Part shown: positions 37,514 to 47,258 of the stretch, in pieces
Layout: each line of letters starts with the position of its first letter
How positions within the stretch are numbered: the stretch's first letter is position 1
Source of the DNA: Pseudomonas syringae
Lineage (GTDB): Bacteria; Pseudomonadota; Gammaproteobacteria; Pseudomonadales; Pseudomonadaceae
Direction of reading: 5' to 3'
DNA length: 64,000 nt
NCBI RefSeq assembly: GCF_023278085.1
Contig: NZ_CP066265.1
Span: 712,501 to 776,500, forward strand
The notes under the pieces: model-generated
The model's database searches: none
Told to the model about the DNA's origin: nothing
Seen by the model: only the letters and a program-made list of their open reading frames with translations
Translations under genes and position numbers: made by a program

Positions 37514-39097
37514 TCAGTGATGCTCGCGGGTGGCGCGGAATTTCACGTCAGGCCAGCGTTCTTCCATCAGGGCCAGGTTCACGCGGGTAGGGGCGAGGTA
37601 GGTCAGGTGACCGCCGCCGTCCACTGCCAGGTTTTCCACCGCCTTGTTTTCAAACTCTTCGAGCTTCTTCTTGTCGGCGCATTCGATCCAGCGGGCTGAC
37701 CAGACGGTGATCGGCTCGTAGGCGCACTCGACCTTGTATTCTTCCTTCAAACGGCTGGCGACCACATCGAACTGCAGCACACCGACGGCGCCAAGAATGA
37801 TGTCGTTGCTGCGCTGCGGGAAGAACACCTGTGTGGCGCCTTCTTCGGCCAGCTGTTGCAGACCCTGACGCAACTGCTTGGACTTGAGCGGGTCTTTCAG
37901 GCGTACGCGACGGAACAGTTCCGGGGCGAAGTGCGGGATACCGGTGAAGCCCAGCGCTTCGCCTTCAGTGAAGGTGTCGCCAATCTGGATGGTGCCGTGG
38001 TTGTGCAGGCCGATGATGTCGCCTGCGTAGGCTTCTTCCAGTTGCTCACGTTCCGAGGAGAAAAATGTCAACGCGTCGCCGATCCGCACGTCCTTGCCCA
38101 GGCGCACGTGGCGCATTTTCATGCCTTTTTCGTAGCGGCCCGAGCAGATGCGCATGAACGCAATCCGGTCGCGGTGCTTGGGGTCCATGTTCGCCTGGAT
38201 CTTGAACACGAAACCGGCGAATTTCTCTTCGACCGGCTCGACGGTACGCTCGTTGGCGACGCGTGCCAGCGGCTTGGGAGCCCAGTTCACCACCGCATCA
38301 AGTACGTGATCGACGCCGAAGTTGCCCAGTGCCGTACCGAAGAACACGGGGGTCAGTTGACCGTCGATGAACTCCTGCTGATTGAATTCATGGCAGGCGC
38401 CCTGAACCAGTTCCAGTTGCTCGACAAAACGGTCGTATTCGTCACCCAGGTGGTCGCGGGCTTCATCCGAATCGAGCTTCTCGATGATTCTGGTCTCGGT
38501 GCGTTCGTGACCGTGGCCGGCGGTGTAGACAATGATGTAGTCGTCAGCCAGGTGATAGACACCCTTGAAATCACGGTAGCAGCCAATCGGCCAGGTGATC
38601 GGTGCTGCCTTGATCTTGAGCACCGCTTCGATTTCGTCGAGCAGTTCGATCGGGTCTCGAATGTCGCGGTCGAGCTTGTTGATGAAGCTGACGATGGGCG
38701 TGTCGCGCAGGCGGCAGACATCCATCAAGGCGATGGTGCGCGGCTCGACGCCTTTACCACCGTCGAGGACCATCAATGCCGAGTCGACCGCTGTCAGGGT
38801 GCGATAGGTGTCTTCGGAGAAGTCTTCGTGACCCGGAGTGTCGAGCAGGTTGATCATGTGATCGCGATACGGGAACTGCATCACGGACGTGGTGATGGAG
38901 ATACCGCGCTGTTTCTCCATTTCCATCCAGTCGGACGTGGCGTGACGGTCGGATTTACGCGACTTGACCGTACCGGCGATGGAAATGGCCTTGCCCATCA
39001 GCAGGAGTTTTTCCGTGATGGTGGTTTTACCCGCATCCGGGTGGGAAATAATGGCGAAAGTGCGGCGTTTCGCGACTTCGGCGGCCTGTTGGGTCAT
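37514..39097 (-). CDS. prfC: Peptide chain release factor 3
   Basis: A 527-aa translational GTPase (RF3) that removes RF1 or RF2 from the ribosome after peptide release. G1 is SHPDAGKTT (about residues 18-26), the switch II motif is [14 protein letters not shown], and the G4 motif is INKLDRD. The domain II and III landmarks [14 protein letters not shown] and [19 protein letters not shown] are intact. Length equals E. coli RF3 (529 aa). It stands alone and divergent from the opuC operon. Confidence 0.97.
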   Translation of the reverse strand: MTQQAAEVAKRRTFAIISHPDAGKTTITEKLLLMGKAISIAGTVKSRKSDRHATSDWMEMEKQRGISITTSVMQFPYRDHMINLLDTPGHEDFSEDTYRTLTAVDSALMVLDGGKGVEPRTIALMDVCRLRDTPIVSFINKLDRDIRDPIELLDEIEAVLKIKAAPITWPIGCYRDFKGVYHLADDYIIVYTAGHGHERTETRIIEKLDSDEARDHLGDEYDRFVEQLELVQGACHEFNQQEFIDGQLTPVFFGTALGNFGVDHVLDAVVNWAPKPLARVANERTVEPVEEKFAGFVFKIQANMDPKHRDRIAFMRICSGRYEKGMKMRHVRLGKDVRIGDALTFFSSEREQLEEAYAGDIIGLHNHGTIQIGDTFTEGEALGFTGIPHFAPELFRRVRLKDPLKSKQLRQGLQQLAEEGATQVFFPQRSNDIILGAVGVLQFDVVASRLKEEYKVECAYEPITVWSARWIECADKKKLEEFENKAVENLAVDGGGHLTYLAPTRVNLALMEERWPDVKFRATREHH

Positions 39098-39441
39098 GGG
39101 AAATCGCCTGGGATGGGATCGAAAAAGGGCGCAGATTATAGCTCAACTTGCGGCAATAACCGAACCGTTCAGACAATAAACGATGGCCAGATAATGTCTC
39201 GTGTGGGAACCTTTCAGGTCGTGGAGACGTCCACTCCCCCGTCAAGGCTCGCAACGAAGCCAACGCAAGGGGCTGATTCATCAGCATGTTGGCTTGACGA
39301 AGCTGCGCTTATGGCTTGTGTTTTCGCCGAGGTTAAACCCTTACCGGCGACCCACCCGCTGCTCTTCGCGAACGTTATTGTCGACATCCTTTCCGGATGT
39401 CCAGATCAACGCGTTCGCCGACTGAAATAAGGAGTCCGCCT
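39098..39441. other. Intergenic region between prfC and opuC operon
   Basis: 344 nt between divergent genes. TTCAGA (39168-39173) and GATAAT (39190-39195), 16 nt apart, form a weak sigma-70-like promoter on the plus strand about 250 nt before the first opuC gene. No gene, repeat or clear operator was seen in the rest. Confidence 0.4.
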
Positions 39442-40155
39442 GTGGCAAATCGCTATGGCAAGGGGCTATTGGGAGGTGCGGTTGTGATCGCACTCCTGGC
39501 CCTGCTGATCCACTGGATCGGCATCAGTACTATCAAGCAATACCAGGATGACCTGCTGTTTTACCTTCAGGCTCACCTGATTCTGGTTCTGGTTTCAATG
39601 TTGGCGGCCTTGGTGGTCGGTATCCCGGCAGGCATCGCCCTCAGTCGACCAAGCATGGTCGGCCGCGCCGAACGCTTCATGCAGATATTCAACATTGGTA
39701 ACACCGTTCCGCCTCTCGCCGTTCTGGCCATTGCCCTCGGGATTCTCGGTATCGGCAGCGGCCCCGCCATCTTCGCGCTGTTCCTCGCCTCCTTGTTGCC
39801 CATCGTGCGCAACACCTATGAAGGCCTGAAAAATGTTCAGGGCTCACTCAAGGAAGCTGCCGTCGGTATTGGCATGACTCCGCGCCAGGTGCTGTGGCGT
39901 GTCGAATTGCCCAACGCTGTACCGATCATTGTCGGTGGCGTGCGGGTCGCGCTGGCGATCAATGTCGGGACCGCGCCGCTGGCGTTTCTCATCGGTGCGA
40001 ACAGCCTCGGCAGCCTGATTTTCCCCGGCATCGCCTTGAACAACCAGCCGCAACTGGTGCTGGGTGCGGCGTGTACCGCTCTGCTGGCGCTGCTGCTTGA
40101 CGGGCTGGTGACACTGGCCAGCCGTCTCTGGCTGGAACGCGGTCTGGCTCGCTGA
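39442..40155 (+). CDS. opuCD: OpuC-type osmoprotectant ABC transporter permease (first permease)
   Basis: A 237-aa inner-membrane permease of the BPD_transp_1 family. The EAA loop near residues 140-165 reads GSLKEAAVGIGMTPRQVLWRVELPNAVP. The GTG start at 39442 is chosen because AAGGAG lies 7 nt upstream; an in-frame ATG at 39397 lacks an RBS. It opens a four-gene operon in the order permease, binding protein, permease, ATPase, the same as PA3888-PA3891 of P. aeruginosa. Choice between the opuCB and opuCD names for the two permeases is by gene order only. The transporter should import glycine betaine, choline or carnitine under osmotic stress. Confidence 0.85.
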   Translation: MANRYGKGLLGGAVVIALLALLIHWIGISTIKQYQDDLLFYLQAHLILVLVSMLAALVVGIPAGIALSRPSMVGRAERFMQIFNIGNTVPPLAVLAIALGILGIGSGPAIFALFLASLLPIVRNTYEGLKNVQGSLKEAAVGIGMTPRQVLWRVELPNAVPIIVGGVRVALAINVGTAPLAFLIGANSLGSLIFPGIALNNQPQLVLGAACTALLALLLDGLVTLASRLWLERGLAR

Positions 40156-40169
40156 GCGAAGGAATTATC

Positions 40170-41063
40170 ATGAAAAGAATATGCTTGTTTTTAGGCTTTG
40201 CCTTGCTGTTTCCGGCATTGGCCCAGGCAGCGGAAAAGCCGCTGTTACGCATCGGCGCTCGTGTGTTCACCGAACAGACCATGCTCAGTGAGCTGACCGC
40301 ACAATATCTGCGCACCAAAAATTACGATGTGCAAATCACGGGCGGTCTGGGCAGCAATCTGGCGCGCAGCGCACAGGAAAGCGGCCAGCTCGATCTGCTG
40401 TGGGAATACACCGGCGTTTCATTGGTGGCCTACAACCACATCGATGAAAAGCTCGACAGCGCACAGACCTATGCGCGGGTGAAGGAAGTCGATGCCAAGA
40501 AAGGCCTGGTCTGGCTTTCCCCATCGAAGTTCAACAACACCTATGCGTTGGCACTGCCGCAGAAAATTGCTGACCAGTACCCGCAGGTCAACACCATGTC
40601 CGACCTGACCAAAGTCCTGCAAGACGAAGCCAAAGAGGGTCACGTCGTAGCGCTGGACACCGAGTTCGCCAACCGTTCTGACGGCCTGATCGGCATGGTC
40701 AAGCACTACGGCATGAATCTGGGTCGTGAGAACACTCGGCAGATGGACGCCGGGCTGGTCTACACCGCGCTGCAAAACGGTCAGGTATTCGCCGGTCTGG
40801 TGTACACCACCGACGGTCGTCTCAACGCTTTCAAACTGAAAGTGCTGGCAGACGACAAGCATTACTTCCCGGACTACACCGCTGCGCCGGTGATTCGTCA
40901 GCAGTATCTGGACGCGCATCCGGACATCGCCACGCTGCTCAAGCCGCTGGCTGATTTGCTGGACACCCAGACCATGATCGACCTCAACGCCCGCGTCGAC
41001 GTCGGCCATGAGAGCCCATCCGTTGTTGCCGCAGATTTTCTGCGCCAGCATCCATTGAACTAA
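40170..41063 (+). CDS. opuCC: OpuC-type osmoprotectant substrate-binding protein
   Basis: A 297-aa periplasmic binding protein. The signal peptide is MKRICLFLGFALLFPALAQA, with cleavage near residue 20. There is no lipobox, unlike the Gram-positive OpuCC. The mature protein has RIGARVFTEQTMLSELTAQYL, GGLGSNLARSA and LWEYTGVSLVAYN, hallmarks of the OpuAC/ProX type-F binding family with an aromatic ligand cage. RBS GAAGGAA precedes the ATG, 14 nt after the first permease. Confidence 0.88.
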   Translation: MKRICLFLGFALLFPALAQAAEKPLLRIGARVFTEQTMLSELTAQYLRTKNYDVQITGGLGSNLARSAQESGQLDLLWEYTGVSLVAYNHIDEKLDSAQTYARVKEVDAKKGLVWLSPSKFNNTYALALPQKIADQYPQVNTMSDLTKVLQDEAKEGHVVALDTEFANRSDGLIGMVKHYGMNLGRENTRQMDAGLVYTALQNGQVFAGLVYTTDGRLNAFKLKVLADDKHYFPDYTAAPVIRQQYLDAHPDIATLLKPLADLLDTQTMIDLNARVDVGHESPSVVAADFLRQHPLN

Positions 41064-41076
41064 GGAAGGAGACGAT

Positions 41077-41730
41077 ATGAGTTTCTTGAGCGCCTTCTCC
41101 CATCTGGACTGGGCACAGGTTCTGCACCTGACCTGGCAGCACATCACGCTGGTCGGCATCGCAGTGACCCTGGCTATCGTCGTCGGTGTGCCGCTGGGCG
41201 TATTGATGACACGTTTCCCGGCATTGGCCGGTCCGCTGCAAGCCAGCGCCACCGTCCTGCTGACGGTACCGTCGATTGCCCTGTTCGGCCTGCTGCTGCC
41301 GTTCTATTCCAAGTTCGGTCAGGGCCTTGGCCCGATGCCTGCGATCACCGCAGTGTTTCTCTACTCGCTGCTGCCGATCATGCGTAACACCTACCTGGCG
41401 CTGACCGGCGTCGAGCCGGGTATTCGCGAAGCCGCCAAAGGCATCGGCATGACGTTTGGCCAGCGCCTGCGCATGGTCGAGCTGCCCATCGCCGTCCCTG
41501 TGATCCTCGCCGGTGTGCGCACCGCGGTGGTGATGAACATCGGTGTCATGACCATCGCCGCGACCATCGGTGCCGGTGGTCTGGGTGTACTTATTCTCGC
41601 TTCTATCAGCCGCAGCGATATGTCGATGCTGATCGTCGGCGCGGTTCTGGTCAGCATTCTGGCCATCATCGCCGACCTGCTTCTGCAATGGCTGCAACGC
41701 ACGCTGACTCCAAAAGGATTACTGAAATGA
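41077..41730 (+). CDS. opuCB: OpuC-type osmoprotectant ABC transporter permease (second permease)
   Basis: A 217-aa permease with about six membrane segments, beginning LGLDWAQVLHL-like (HLDWAQVLHLTWQHITLVGI). The EAA loop is GIREAAKGIGMTFGQRLRMVELPIAVP near residues 115-140. It resembles the first permease in this loop, so they are paralogues that likely form the channel together. RBS AAGGAAGGAG is strong. The stop overlaps the ATPase start (ATGA). Confidence 0.87.
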   Translation: MSFLSAFSHLDWAQVLHLTWQHITLVGIAVTLAIVVGVPLGVLMTRFPALAGPLQASATVLLTVPSIALFGLLLPFYSKFGQGLGPMPAITAVFLYSLLPIMRNTYLALTGVEPGIREAAKGIGMTFGQRLRMVELPIAVPVILAGVRTAVVMNIGVMTIAATIGAGGLGVLILASISRSDMSMLIVGAVLVSILAIIADLLLQWLQRTLTPKGLLK

Positions 41731-42896
41731 TCGAACTCCAGAACCTCTCCAAGACTTTCCAGAGCAACGGCAAAGAAGTGAAGGCTGTCGATTCGGTCAG
41801 CCTCACCGTCAATGAAGGCGAAATCTGCGTTTTCCTCGGCCCGTCGGGCTGCGGCAAAAGCACCACGCTGAAAATGATCAATCGCCTGATCATGCCGACC
41901 TCCGGCAAAGTGCTGATCAACGGCGAAGACACTACCGATCTGGATGAAGTGACCCTGCGTCGCAACATCGGCTATGTGATTCAGCAGATCGGCCTGTTCC
42001 CGAACATGACCATCGAAGAAAACATTGTGGTGGTGCCCAAGCTGCTCGGCTGGGACAAGCAGCGTTGCCATGACCGTGCCCGCGAACTGATGAGCATGAT
42101 CAAGCTGGAACCCAAGCAGTACCTGCATCGCTACCCGCGTGAACTGTCCGGTGGTCAGCAACAGCGGATCGGTGTGATTCGTGCACTCGCCGCCGACGCG
42201 CCTTTGCTGTTGATGGACGAACCGTTCGGTGCGGTCGACCCGATCAACCGCGAGATGATCCAGAACGAGTTCTTCGAGATGCAACGGGCGCTGAACAAGA
42301 CCGTGATCATGGTCAGCCACGACATCGACGAAGCCATCAAGCTGGGCGACAAGATCGCAATCTTCCGTGGCGGCAAACTGTTGCAGATCGACCACCCGGA
42401 CACCTTGCTCGCGCATCCGGCTGACGACTTCGTCAGCAGTTTCGTTGGTCAGGACAGCACCCTCAAACGCTTGCTACTGGTCAAGGCCGAAGACGCCGCC
42501 GACAACGCGCCGTCCGTCAGCCCGGAAACTCCGGTGGCCGATGCGCTGGAAGTGATGGACGAAAACGACCGTCGCTACATCGTTGTCACCGACAGCGAGA
42601 ACAAGGCAATGGGCTATGTGCGTCGTCGTGATCTGCATCGTCAGCAGGGTACGTGTGCGCAGTTCCTGCAGGAGTTCAATGCCACTGCGGCGTACGATGA
42701 GCACTTGCGCATCCTGCTGTCGCGCATGTACGAGTTCAACCGCGCCTGGCTGCCGGTACTGGATGCCGAAAATGTGTTCCTGGGGGAGGTGACGCAAGAG
42801 TCGATTGCGGCTTATCTGAGCTCGGGTCGTTCGCGTGGCATGAAGACCAGTATTGTTTCGCCAGCTGAAACGGCTGCGGCAGAAGCCACGAGCTGA
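41727..42896 (+). CDS. opuCA: OpuC-type osmoprotectant ABC transporter ATPase with CBS domains
   Basis: A 389-aa ATPase. Walker A is GPSGCGKST at about residues 35-43, the signature is LSGGQQQRIGVIRAL, and Walker B is LLLMDEPFGAVDP. The C-terminal 110 residues form tandem CBS modules (SPETPVADALEVM to NVFLGEVTQESIAAYL), which in OpuC-type ATPases sense ionic strength or nucleotides. ATG 41727 overlaps the stop of the preceding permease; the frame upstream of it lies inside that gene. The last gene of the operon. Confidence 0.9.
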   Translation: MIELQNLSKTFQSNGKEVKAVDSVSLTVNEGEICVFLGPSGCGKSTTLKMINRLIMPTSGKVLINGEDTTDLDEVTLRRNIGYVIQQIGLFPNMTIEENIVVVPKLLGWDKQRCHDRARELMSMIKLEPKQYLHRYPRELSGGQQQRIGVIRALAADAPLLLMDEPFGAVDPINREMIQNEFFEMQRALNKTVIMVSHDIDEAIKLGDKIAIFRGGKLLQIDHPDTLLAHPADDFVSSFVGQDSTLKRLLLVKAEDAADNAPSVSPETPVADALEVMDENDRRYIVVTDSENKAMGYVRRRDLHRQQGTCAQFLQEFNATAAYDEHLRILLSRMYEFNRAWLPVLDAENVFLGEVTQESIAAYLSSGRSRGMKTSIVSPAETAAAEATS

Positions 42897-42904
42897 TGGT
42901 GAGC

Positions 42905-42932
42905 GAACCCTGCGCCGCCAAGGCGCAGGGTT
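42905..42932 (+). terminator. Hairpin after the opuC operon
   Basis: The stem ACCCTGCGCC / GGCGCAGGGT with a 5-nt loop (GCCAA) lies 9 nt after the opuCA stop. It has no T run, so it may act as a message-stabilising or Rho-assisted end. A degraded GCGAATAAGTTCGCG repeat lies near 43024-43039. Confidence 0.6.
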
Positions 42933-43051
42933 CAAGGCCAATTTCCGATCCTTGGGACACGCAGTCATTCGTGACAGCGGCACTTCAGGCAGACAACATC
43001 GCTACGCAGCTACCTGATTCTTTGCGAATAAGTTCGCGCCGGGAACAGCTC

Positions 43052-44299
43052 CTAGTATGGATTGCAGCCCTGCTTGAACACCTCATCCCATGAGGACGCC
43101 GGGCGAACGGGTTCGAGGTTCCAGACGCGTTTGTCGCGGGAGTAGACCTTTTTGCCGTTATCGTCGCCGCTCCATTCCAGATGGCACACGAACTGTTGGT
43201 ACATGCTGCCGTTATCGGGATTCCATTGCTTGTCCTTGCCATATTTGCTGAACAGCTCGGCATACGCTGCCGCTTGCTGCTGTTTGGTCATATTCCGGCC
43301 GCATTCGGTGGGCGTCACTTGCAGCGACCAGGGTTGGCCTTTGAGAAACGGGTCGTCTCGTTGTAACCAGGTGGCGCTGGCAATATAGCTCTTGCATTCG
43401 TTGTCGACTTTAGGGGTTGGGGCGTCTCGGTGTTGATCACCCTCGTTGTAGGTGAAGCGGGCGTCGACATTGTTTGCTGTTGGCATGTCTACCCGGATCA
43501 CCGGAACCCATTTGCCGGTCTTCTGAAAGTACCGTTTCTGGTCGCCCCGGGCTTTTTCCAGCCCGGACGGCAACCCGGGGTTGGGCGTGTAGATGAAGGC
43601 CAGGACCGGTAACTGCGCGTCCTCTTCTGCCCCCCATGCAGGCACCCGTATTTCGCTTTGGGTTTCCATGGCATCTCTGTCGTTCTGGATCATTTGTCTG
43701 GCACGGACACCTTGCCAAAAGGATTCGGCATCATCGTCGCGGTCTTTGATTTCGAACCCGCATTGTTTTTGATGATCGTTGTTGACCTTTCGATAATCAG
43801 CCAGCCACTGCTCTGCTGTTTTAATTCCGGCGTCCTGACAGATCTTTTCAATATAGTTCGTCGTGTTACTGTTTTCGCTGCACCCCGCATTGGTTCGATA
43901 GTCCGTCCAGGCGTCGAGGGGAAAGAAACACAACGTGCTTATTTTGTTTTCGTTCTGGCTAATGAAATCATTCGGTTTCAAAACGAAGCCGTTGGTCTTT
44001 TTCAGACCCAGATCTTTATATTTTACGTCCTTGCGCAAGAACGACATCGAGACGCCACCGCTTTTGACAGAGTTCGGGCTTGGGTCCCAGGGTTCGAAAG
44101 CCTGCCCGCTGTCCGTGCCGCGCAGCCTTAGCCCAGAGCACTGATCAAGCGGTCTTCCGGTTCCGCAATCGGTCGGCGTTCGGTTGTAGTAGTAGCTCAT
44201 CAGCCAGGCAACGTCGGTGCCTTCACCTGCCTGTACGCAAGGCGCAGCCAATAAGGCCGATAATGAAAGTGTGATGAGTAGTGTCTTTGAGCGATCCAT
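43052..44299 (-). CDS. Exported halovibrin-like protein
   Basis: A 415-aa protein with a clear signal peptide (MDRSKTLLITLSLSALLAAP, cleavage near residue 24 at VQA). The mature part begins with a YYNRTPTDC...CSGLRLRG segment, then PWDPSPNSVKSGGVSMSFLRKD and STLCFFPLDAWTDYRTNAGC. This pattern of paired Cys, W-(D/N)-PSP and GGVS-(F/M)-S-(F/Y)-LR is what I remember of the halovibrin (HvnA/HvnC) family. Halovibrins were described as secreted NAD-cleaving proteins of Vibrio fischeri. At least eight Cys suggest disulfides and an extracytoplasmic place. Family assignment is from memory and moderate; activity is unproven. The gene stands alone and shares upstream elements with the M60 peptidase gene. 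Confidence 0.55.
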   Translation of the reverse strand: MDRSKTLLITLSLSALLAAPCVQAGEGTDVAWLMSYYYNRTPTDCGTGRPLDQCSGLRLRGTDSGQAFEPWDPSPNSVKSGGVSMSFLRKDVKYKDLGLKKTNGFVLKPNDFISQNENKISTLCFFPLDAWTDYRTNAGCSENSNTTNYIEKICQDAGIKTAEQWLADYRKVNNDHQKQCGFEIKDRDDDAESFWQGVRARQMIQNDRDAMETQSEIRVPAWGAEEDAQLPVLAFIYTPNPGLPSGLEKARGDQKRYFQKTGKWVPVIRVDMPTANNVDARFTYNEGDQHRDAPTPKVDNECKSYIASATWLQRDDPFLKGQPWSLQVTPTECGRNMTKQQQAAAYAELFSKYGKDKQWNPDNGSMYQQFVCHLEWSGDDNGKKVYSRDKRVWNLEPVRPASSWDEVFKQGCNPY

Positions 44300-44777
44300 G
44301 CTCCAGCCCTCGTTCCTGTAGAACAGCAGTCAGTAAGTGTGTTGGTCGTGCACAAGGAGCGTAATAAGTCTGCGAGGGGGCGACCACTGTCAGAACTAAC
44401 AGTGGGTTAGAACGTTTGAGTGCTACAGCGGCTGTTAACTAGGGCAAACGGTTAGACGGGCGCTTGCACAAGGTTTCGCCAGGTTGTCCTGGGGGGCGCA
44501 GCGACTGTTTCTATCCATCGACGGTCGGCCGTGGGGACTATTGCGACGAGAAAAGGGGCTCAGGATCTGGAACATTTTTCAGGGGAAAGCGCAGATCGTA
44601 GGCTGACAGGGGGACCGAAAAAGCGTCAGATCATCAGCAAATCCTTTCCAAAATGAACATCAGGCTGTCATGCAGGTTGGTTAATACAATGGGGCATACG
44701 TGCCGTACTGGCAAAACAAGTGTCTTCCTGACAGGCTGCGTTGCCGCCAGCATCATGACTGGCGGCAATATTCACAT
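44300..44777. other. Intergenic region upstream of the halovibrin-like gene
   Basis: 478 nt without a gene. CTGTCAGAACTAACAG at 44388-44403 matches CTGACAGAACTGACAG at 47319-47334 before the M60 gene. A 30-nt element lies at 44655-44684 (listed separately). An inverted repeat TTGCCGCCAG / CTGGCGGCAA at 44741-44767 sits just past the M60 gene end and can serve as its terminator, though no T run follows on the minus strand. Confidence 0.55.
44655..44684 (+). repeat. 30-nt element, copy 1 (copy 2 at 47411-47440)
   Basis: The element runs GAACATCAGG...CTGTCATGCAGG...TTGGTTAA. The copy at 47411-47440 matches it at 26 of 30 positions by eye, same orientation. Copy 1 is upstream of the halovibrin-like gene and just past the M60 gene end; copy 2 is upstream of the M60 gene. 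Both include CTGTCATGC and GGTTAA. Purpose unknown: a shared regulatory site, a mobile repeat, or a mark of insertion. Confidence 0.55.
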
Positions 44778-47258
44778 TTAGAACTTTTCCAGGTCACATT
44801 GAGTGACGTCGTTTCCTTGCCACGCAGACGCAGACGCAGACATTGCGTCTGCAGCATCGCTCTCATACAACGTTGTCACGATCCCCTGATACTCGACGTT
44901 CACTACACAGTGGTCATTACCCTCAAACTTCTCGCGGCTGATCCAGATCCGGCCGGACAGAGTTGAATAGTAGGCTTCGCCTTGGGTGATCTCGGAGGCA
45001 TAAAGGTTGTTGACGTAAAGCGTGTAGTTATGATTTTTGAACGTGTCTCCCTCGAAATACACTTCCAGCACGTCATCTGTTCTAACGACCTTCGCGACCG
45101 TCGTTTTCAACAACATGCTCTGGGCAATGGCCAGATAAGAACGGTACGCCGCCCGGTTTGTCACGCTGATAAGCGGGTTGCCATTGACGGTCATATAAAG
45201 GGCATCAACGCTTGCCTGATCGACACCTGCTACCAGTTGGGTCATCGTATAGTCGGTGAAGAGCTGGCGGATAGGCAGGGCGATTTGGGCCTGCTCGACG
45301 TTGCCGGAGAACAAGGTATAGGTGTTCCCGATGCCTCCGGCTGCCGTTATGGTCACCTCTTGATTGCCGACGCCGCCGGGGCATATCCAGGTGTTGTCGA
45401 TGAGTTCGGATCCGCTGGGGTTGCCCTTTTCAAGCGTGGCATAAGGAGGGGCTCCAAACATGATCGTGTAATCGTGACTCTTGAAGTCCTCATCCTCGAA
45501 CGTCACCTGGACACCTCCTGCGCTGACGATCATGCTTCTTATCGTTTTTTGCAGGAGTAAACGTTGTGCACGGTTCAATAGTCGGCCGTGCAGTTCATCG
45601 GTCTTTTCTTCATCCAGACTGAAGAAAAGAACGTCAAGCCTTGGCTGGGTAGTGGCAGGGCTTAGTTCCGCGCAACGGTCATCGGTAAACAATGCCTTGA
45701 TATTAAACAGCAGGATGGGACGTGATGCCGTACTGGCCGCGGCGTGTAGCTTGCCTCCAACAAACACCTTGACCGACGCCTCATCCCCTTCGGAGATGGG
45801 TGTGCTGGCTTCAACGTAGGCGATGCCTTCTTCGATACGGGCTTCACAACCCACGCATTCACCATTGTCGACCGATGCCACTAACGTTCCGTTGAGCGTT
45901 ATTTCGTAACGGTATGGTGTGTACCATTGCTCGGCAACGGTAAACTTTATCCGGTCTTGAAAGGTCGCGTGTACGCTGGACAGGATATGGGCAAGCTCCG
46001 GGATATAAGTGAGCAACGGCAGATCGATTTCAATCGTCGTATCAGCGTCATTTTCCCAAATGGCCTTTGTCAATGCGGGCAGGTCGGCGATCTGGTTGAG
46101 GGTTTCAGGGTTTGAGTACAACCCCCAGCGATCGAAGAATTCCGCCAGGTTGAGGTGGCTCAGCAGCGAGGTTTCGACGATGAAGCGCTGCGCTTTATCG
46201 TCGCTGACGGTGGGCGGGTTGTGCATGAGCCGATAGCGCTGGTGCAATTGCGGGTAGAACGAAGTACCAAAGCTAAGGCGCAATTGCCAGAGCATGACAA
46301 GCTTGTGCCCGGCCTCCTTGATGTTGTCGTACTCTCGCAGGCTACTGGCCAGGTACTCTTTCATGGGGGCGTAACTGGAGTCAGCGCCTGTAGCACGGTC
46401 AAGGAAAACCTCCTGGGCGGCCATCGAGTAGAGATTGACCGTGACCTCTGTCATTCCGGTGCCGGTGCCCCATGTCATGGGGCTGAGTTGTCGTTGATGG
46501 CCGCTTTCGTGCCACGGGCCCCAACCGTCTTCAGGGCGAGTTGACAGCAATCGCGACAGGGCAGTCGCCCCGTGAAACCCCAGATGGCCGTCTTCAGCAA
46601 ACATGTAAAGCCGGTCCGCTTCCACGTAGAAAAGTTTATTGGGATCGACCGCCCACTCCATCGAGCCGTAATTCATCACGCCTGAAATACCATCCTGCGC
46701 GCTGATGGCATCATCGAAATTGGCCATCAGCTTTACAGGATCGGTCAGGTAGAGCCGTGCGCTCTGATAGCGCACGACGACGATGGCTCTGGGACTAGTG
46801 AGCAGCACGACAGGCGCATCGCTGTATTGCGCCATTTGCTGTTCCCATTCCAGGTTGGTCATATCCAGTCTGAAAAAAGGCACATGGCTGTACTGCCCTG
46901 TTATGTCCAGAGTCACGTGACCGAGCGGGTCCAGATTGGTAAAGCCCAGCAGGCCTGTGTTGGTCGCAATAAGGACGTTCAGTCCACGTTTCAGGGGGTA
47001 CGAGGTCGGCGTATCGAGTTCCGGTACCCCGATCACTGCAGACACTAAATTCATGTACAGACTGGTTGCTGTTATTTCCATCCGATCGCCTTTCGTTACA
47101 TAAATGTTAGTAGGCTGGTAGTCGGTGTGTCCTCTGGCCCGGGCCTGCCGTTGGCGATGACTTTCGGCAGAGCCGAAGCCGTAGGCTTGCCACCGGGTTT
47201 CTGCTTGAACGGCATTGGGCGCAACGGAGTTCGCTCCTTGAGTGAGTCGGTCATCCAT
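44778..47258 (-). CDS. M60-like (enhancin-type) zinc metallopeptidase
   Basis: An 826-aa protein. The zinc site HESGH is at residues 250-254 with a third ligand candidate Glu271 (GMTEVTVN), giving HExxH-x16-E as in peptidase family M60. M60 enzymes cut O-glycosylated (mucin-like) proteins. The front (about 50-200) fits the beta-sandwich before the catalytic domain. The C-terminus has two related segments of about 125 residues (about 545-680 and 685-815), each with V-x-F-E-(D/G)-x-x-F-K-x-H-(D/N)-YT and an A-T/S-x-I/L-x-x-G motif. They resemble the mucin/carbohydrate-binding module found in enhancins. No signal peptide is visible at the N-terminus (MDDRLTQGANS). ATG 47258 has AGG 9 nt upstream. 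It may be exported by a non-Sec route or in the cell's lysis. Confidence 0.8.
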   Translation of the reverse strand: MDDRLTQGANSVAPNAVQAETRWQAYGFGSAESHRQRQARARGHTDYQPTNIYVTKGDRMEITATSLYMNLVSAVIGVPELDTPTSYPLKRGLNVLIATNTGLLGFTNLDPLGHVTLDITGQYSHVPFFRLDMTNLEWEQQMAQYSDAPVVLLTSPRAIVVVRYQSARLYLTDPVKLMANFDDAISAQDGISGVMNYGSMEWAVDPNKLFYVEADRLYMFAEDGHLGFHGATALSRLLSTRPEDGWGPWHESGHQRQLSPMTWGTGTGMTEVTVNLYSMAAQEVFLDRATGADSSYAPMKEYLASSLREYDNIKEAGHKLVMLWQLRLSFGTSFYPQLHQRYRLMHNPPTVSDDKAQRFIVETSLLSHLNLAEFFDRWGLYSNPETLNQIADLPALTKAIWENDADTTIEIDLPLLTYIPELAHILSSVHATFQDRIKFTVAEQWYTPYRYEITLNGTLVASVDNGECVGCEARIEEGIAYVEASTPISEGDEASVKVFVGGKLHAAASTASRPILLFNIKALFTDDRCAELSPATTQPRLDVLFFSLDEEKTDELHGRLLNRAQRLLLQKTIRSMIVSAGGVQVTFEDEDFKSHDYTIMFGAPPYATLEKGNPSGSELIDNTWICPGGVGNQEVTITAAGGIGNTYTLFSGNVEQAQIALPIRQLFTDYTMTQLVAGVDQASVDALYMTVNGNPLISVTNRAAYRSYLAIAQSMLLKTTVAKVVRTDDVLEVYFEGDTFKNHNYTLYVNNLYASEITQGEAYYSTLSGRIWISREKFEGNDHCVVNVEYQGIVTTLYESDAADAMSASASAWQGNDVTQCDLEKF

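Noticed and set aside
37856..39430. 524-aa open frame on the plus strand across prfC
   Set aside because: Antisense shadow of RF3; no recognisable motifs.
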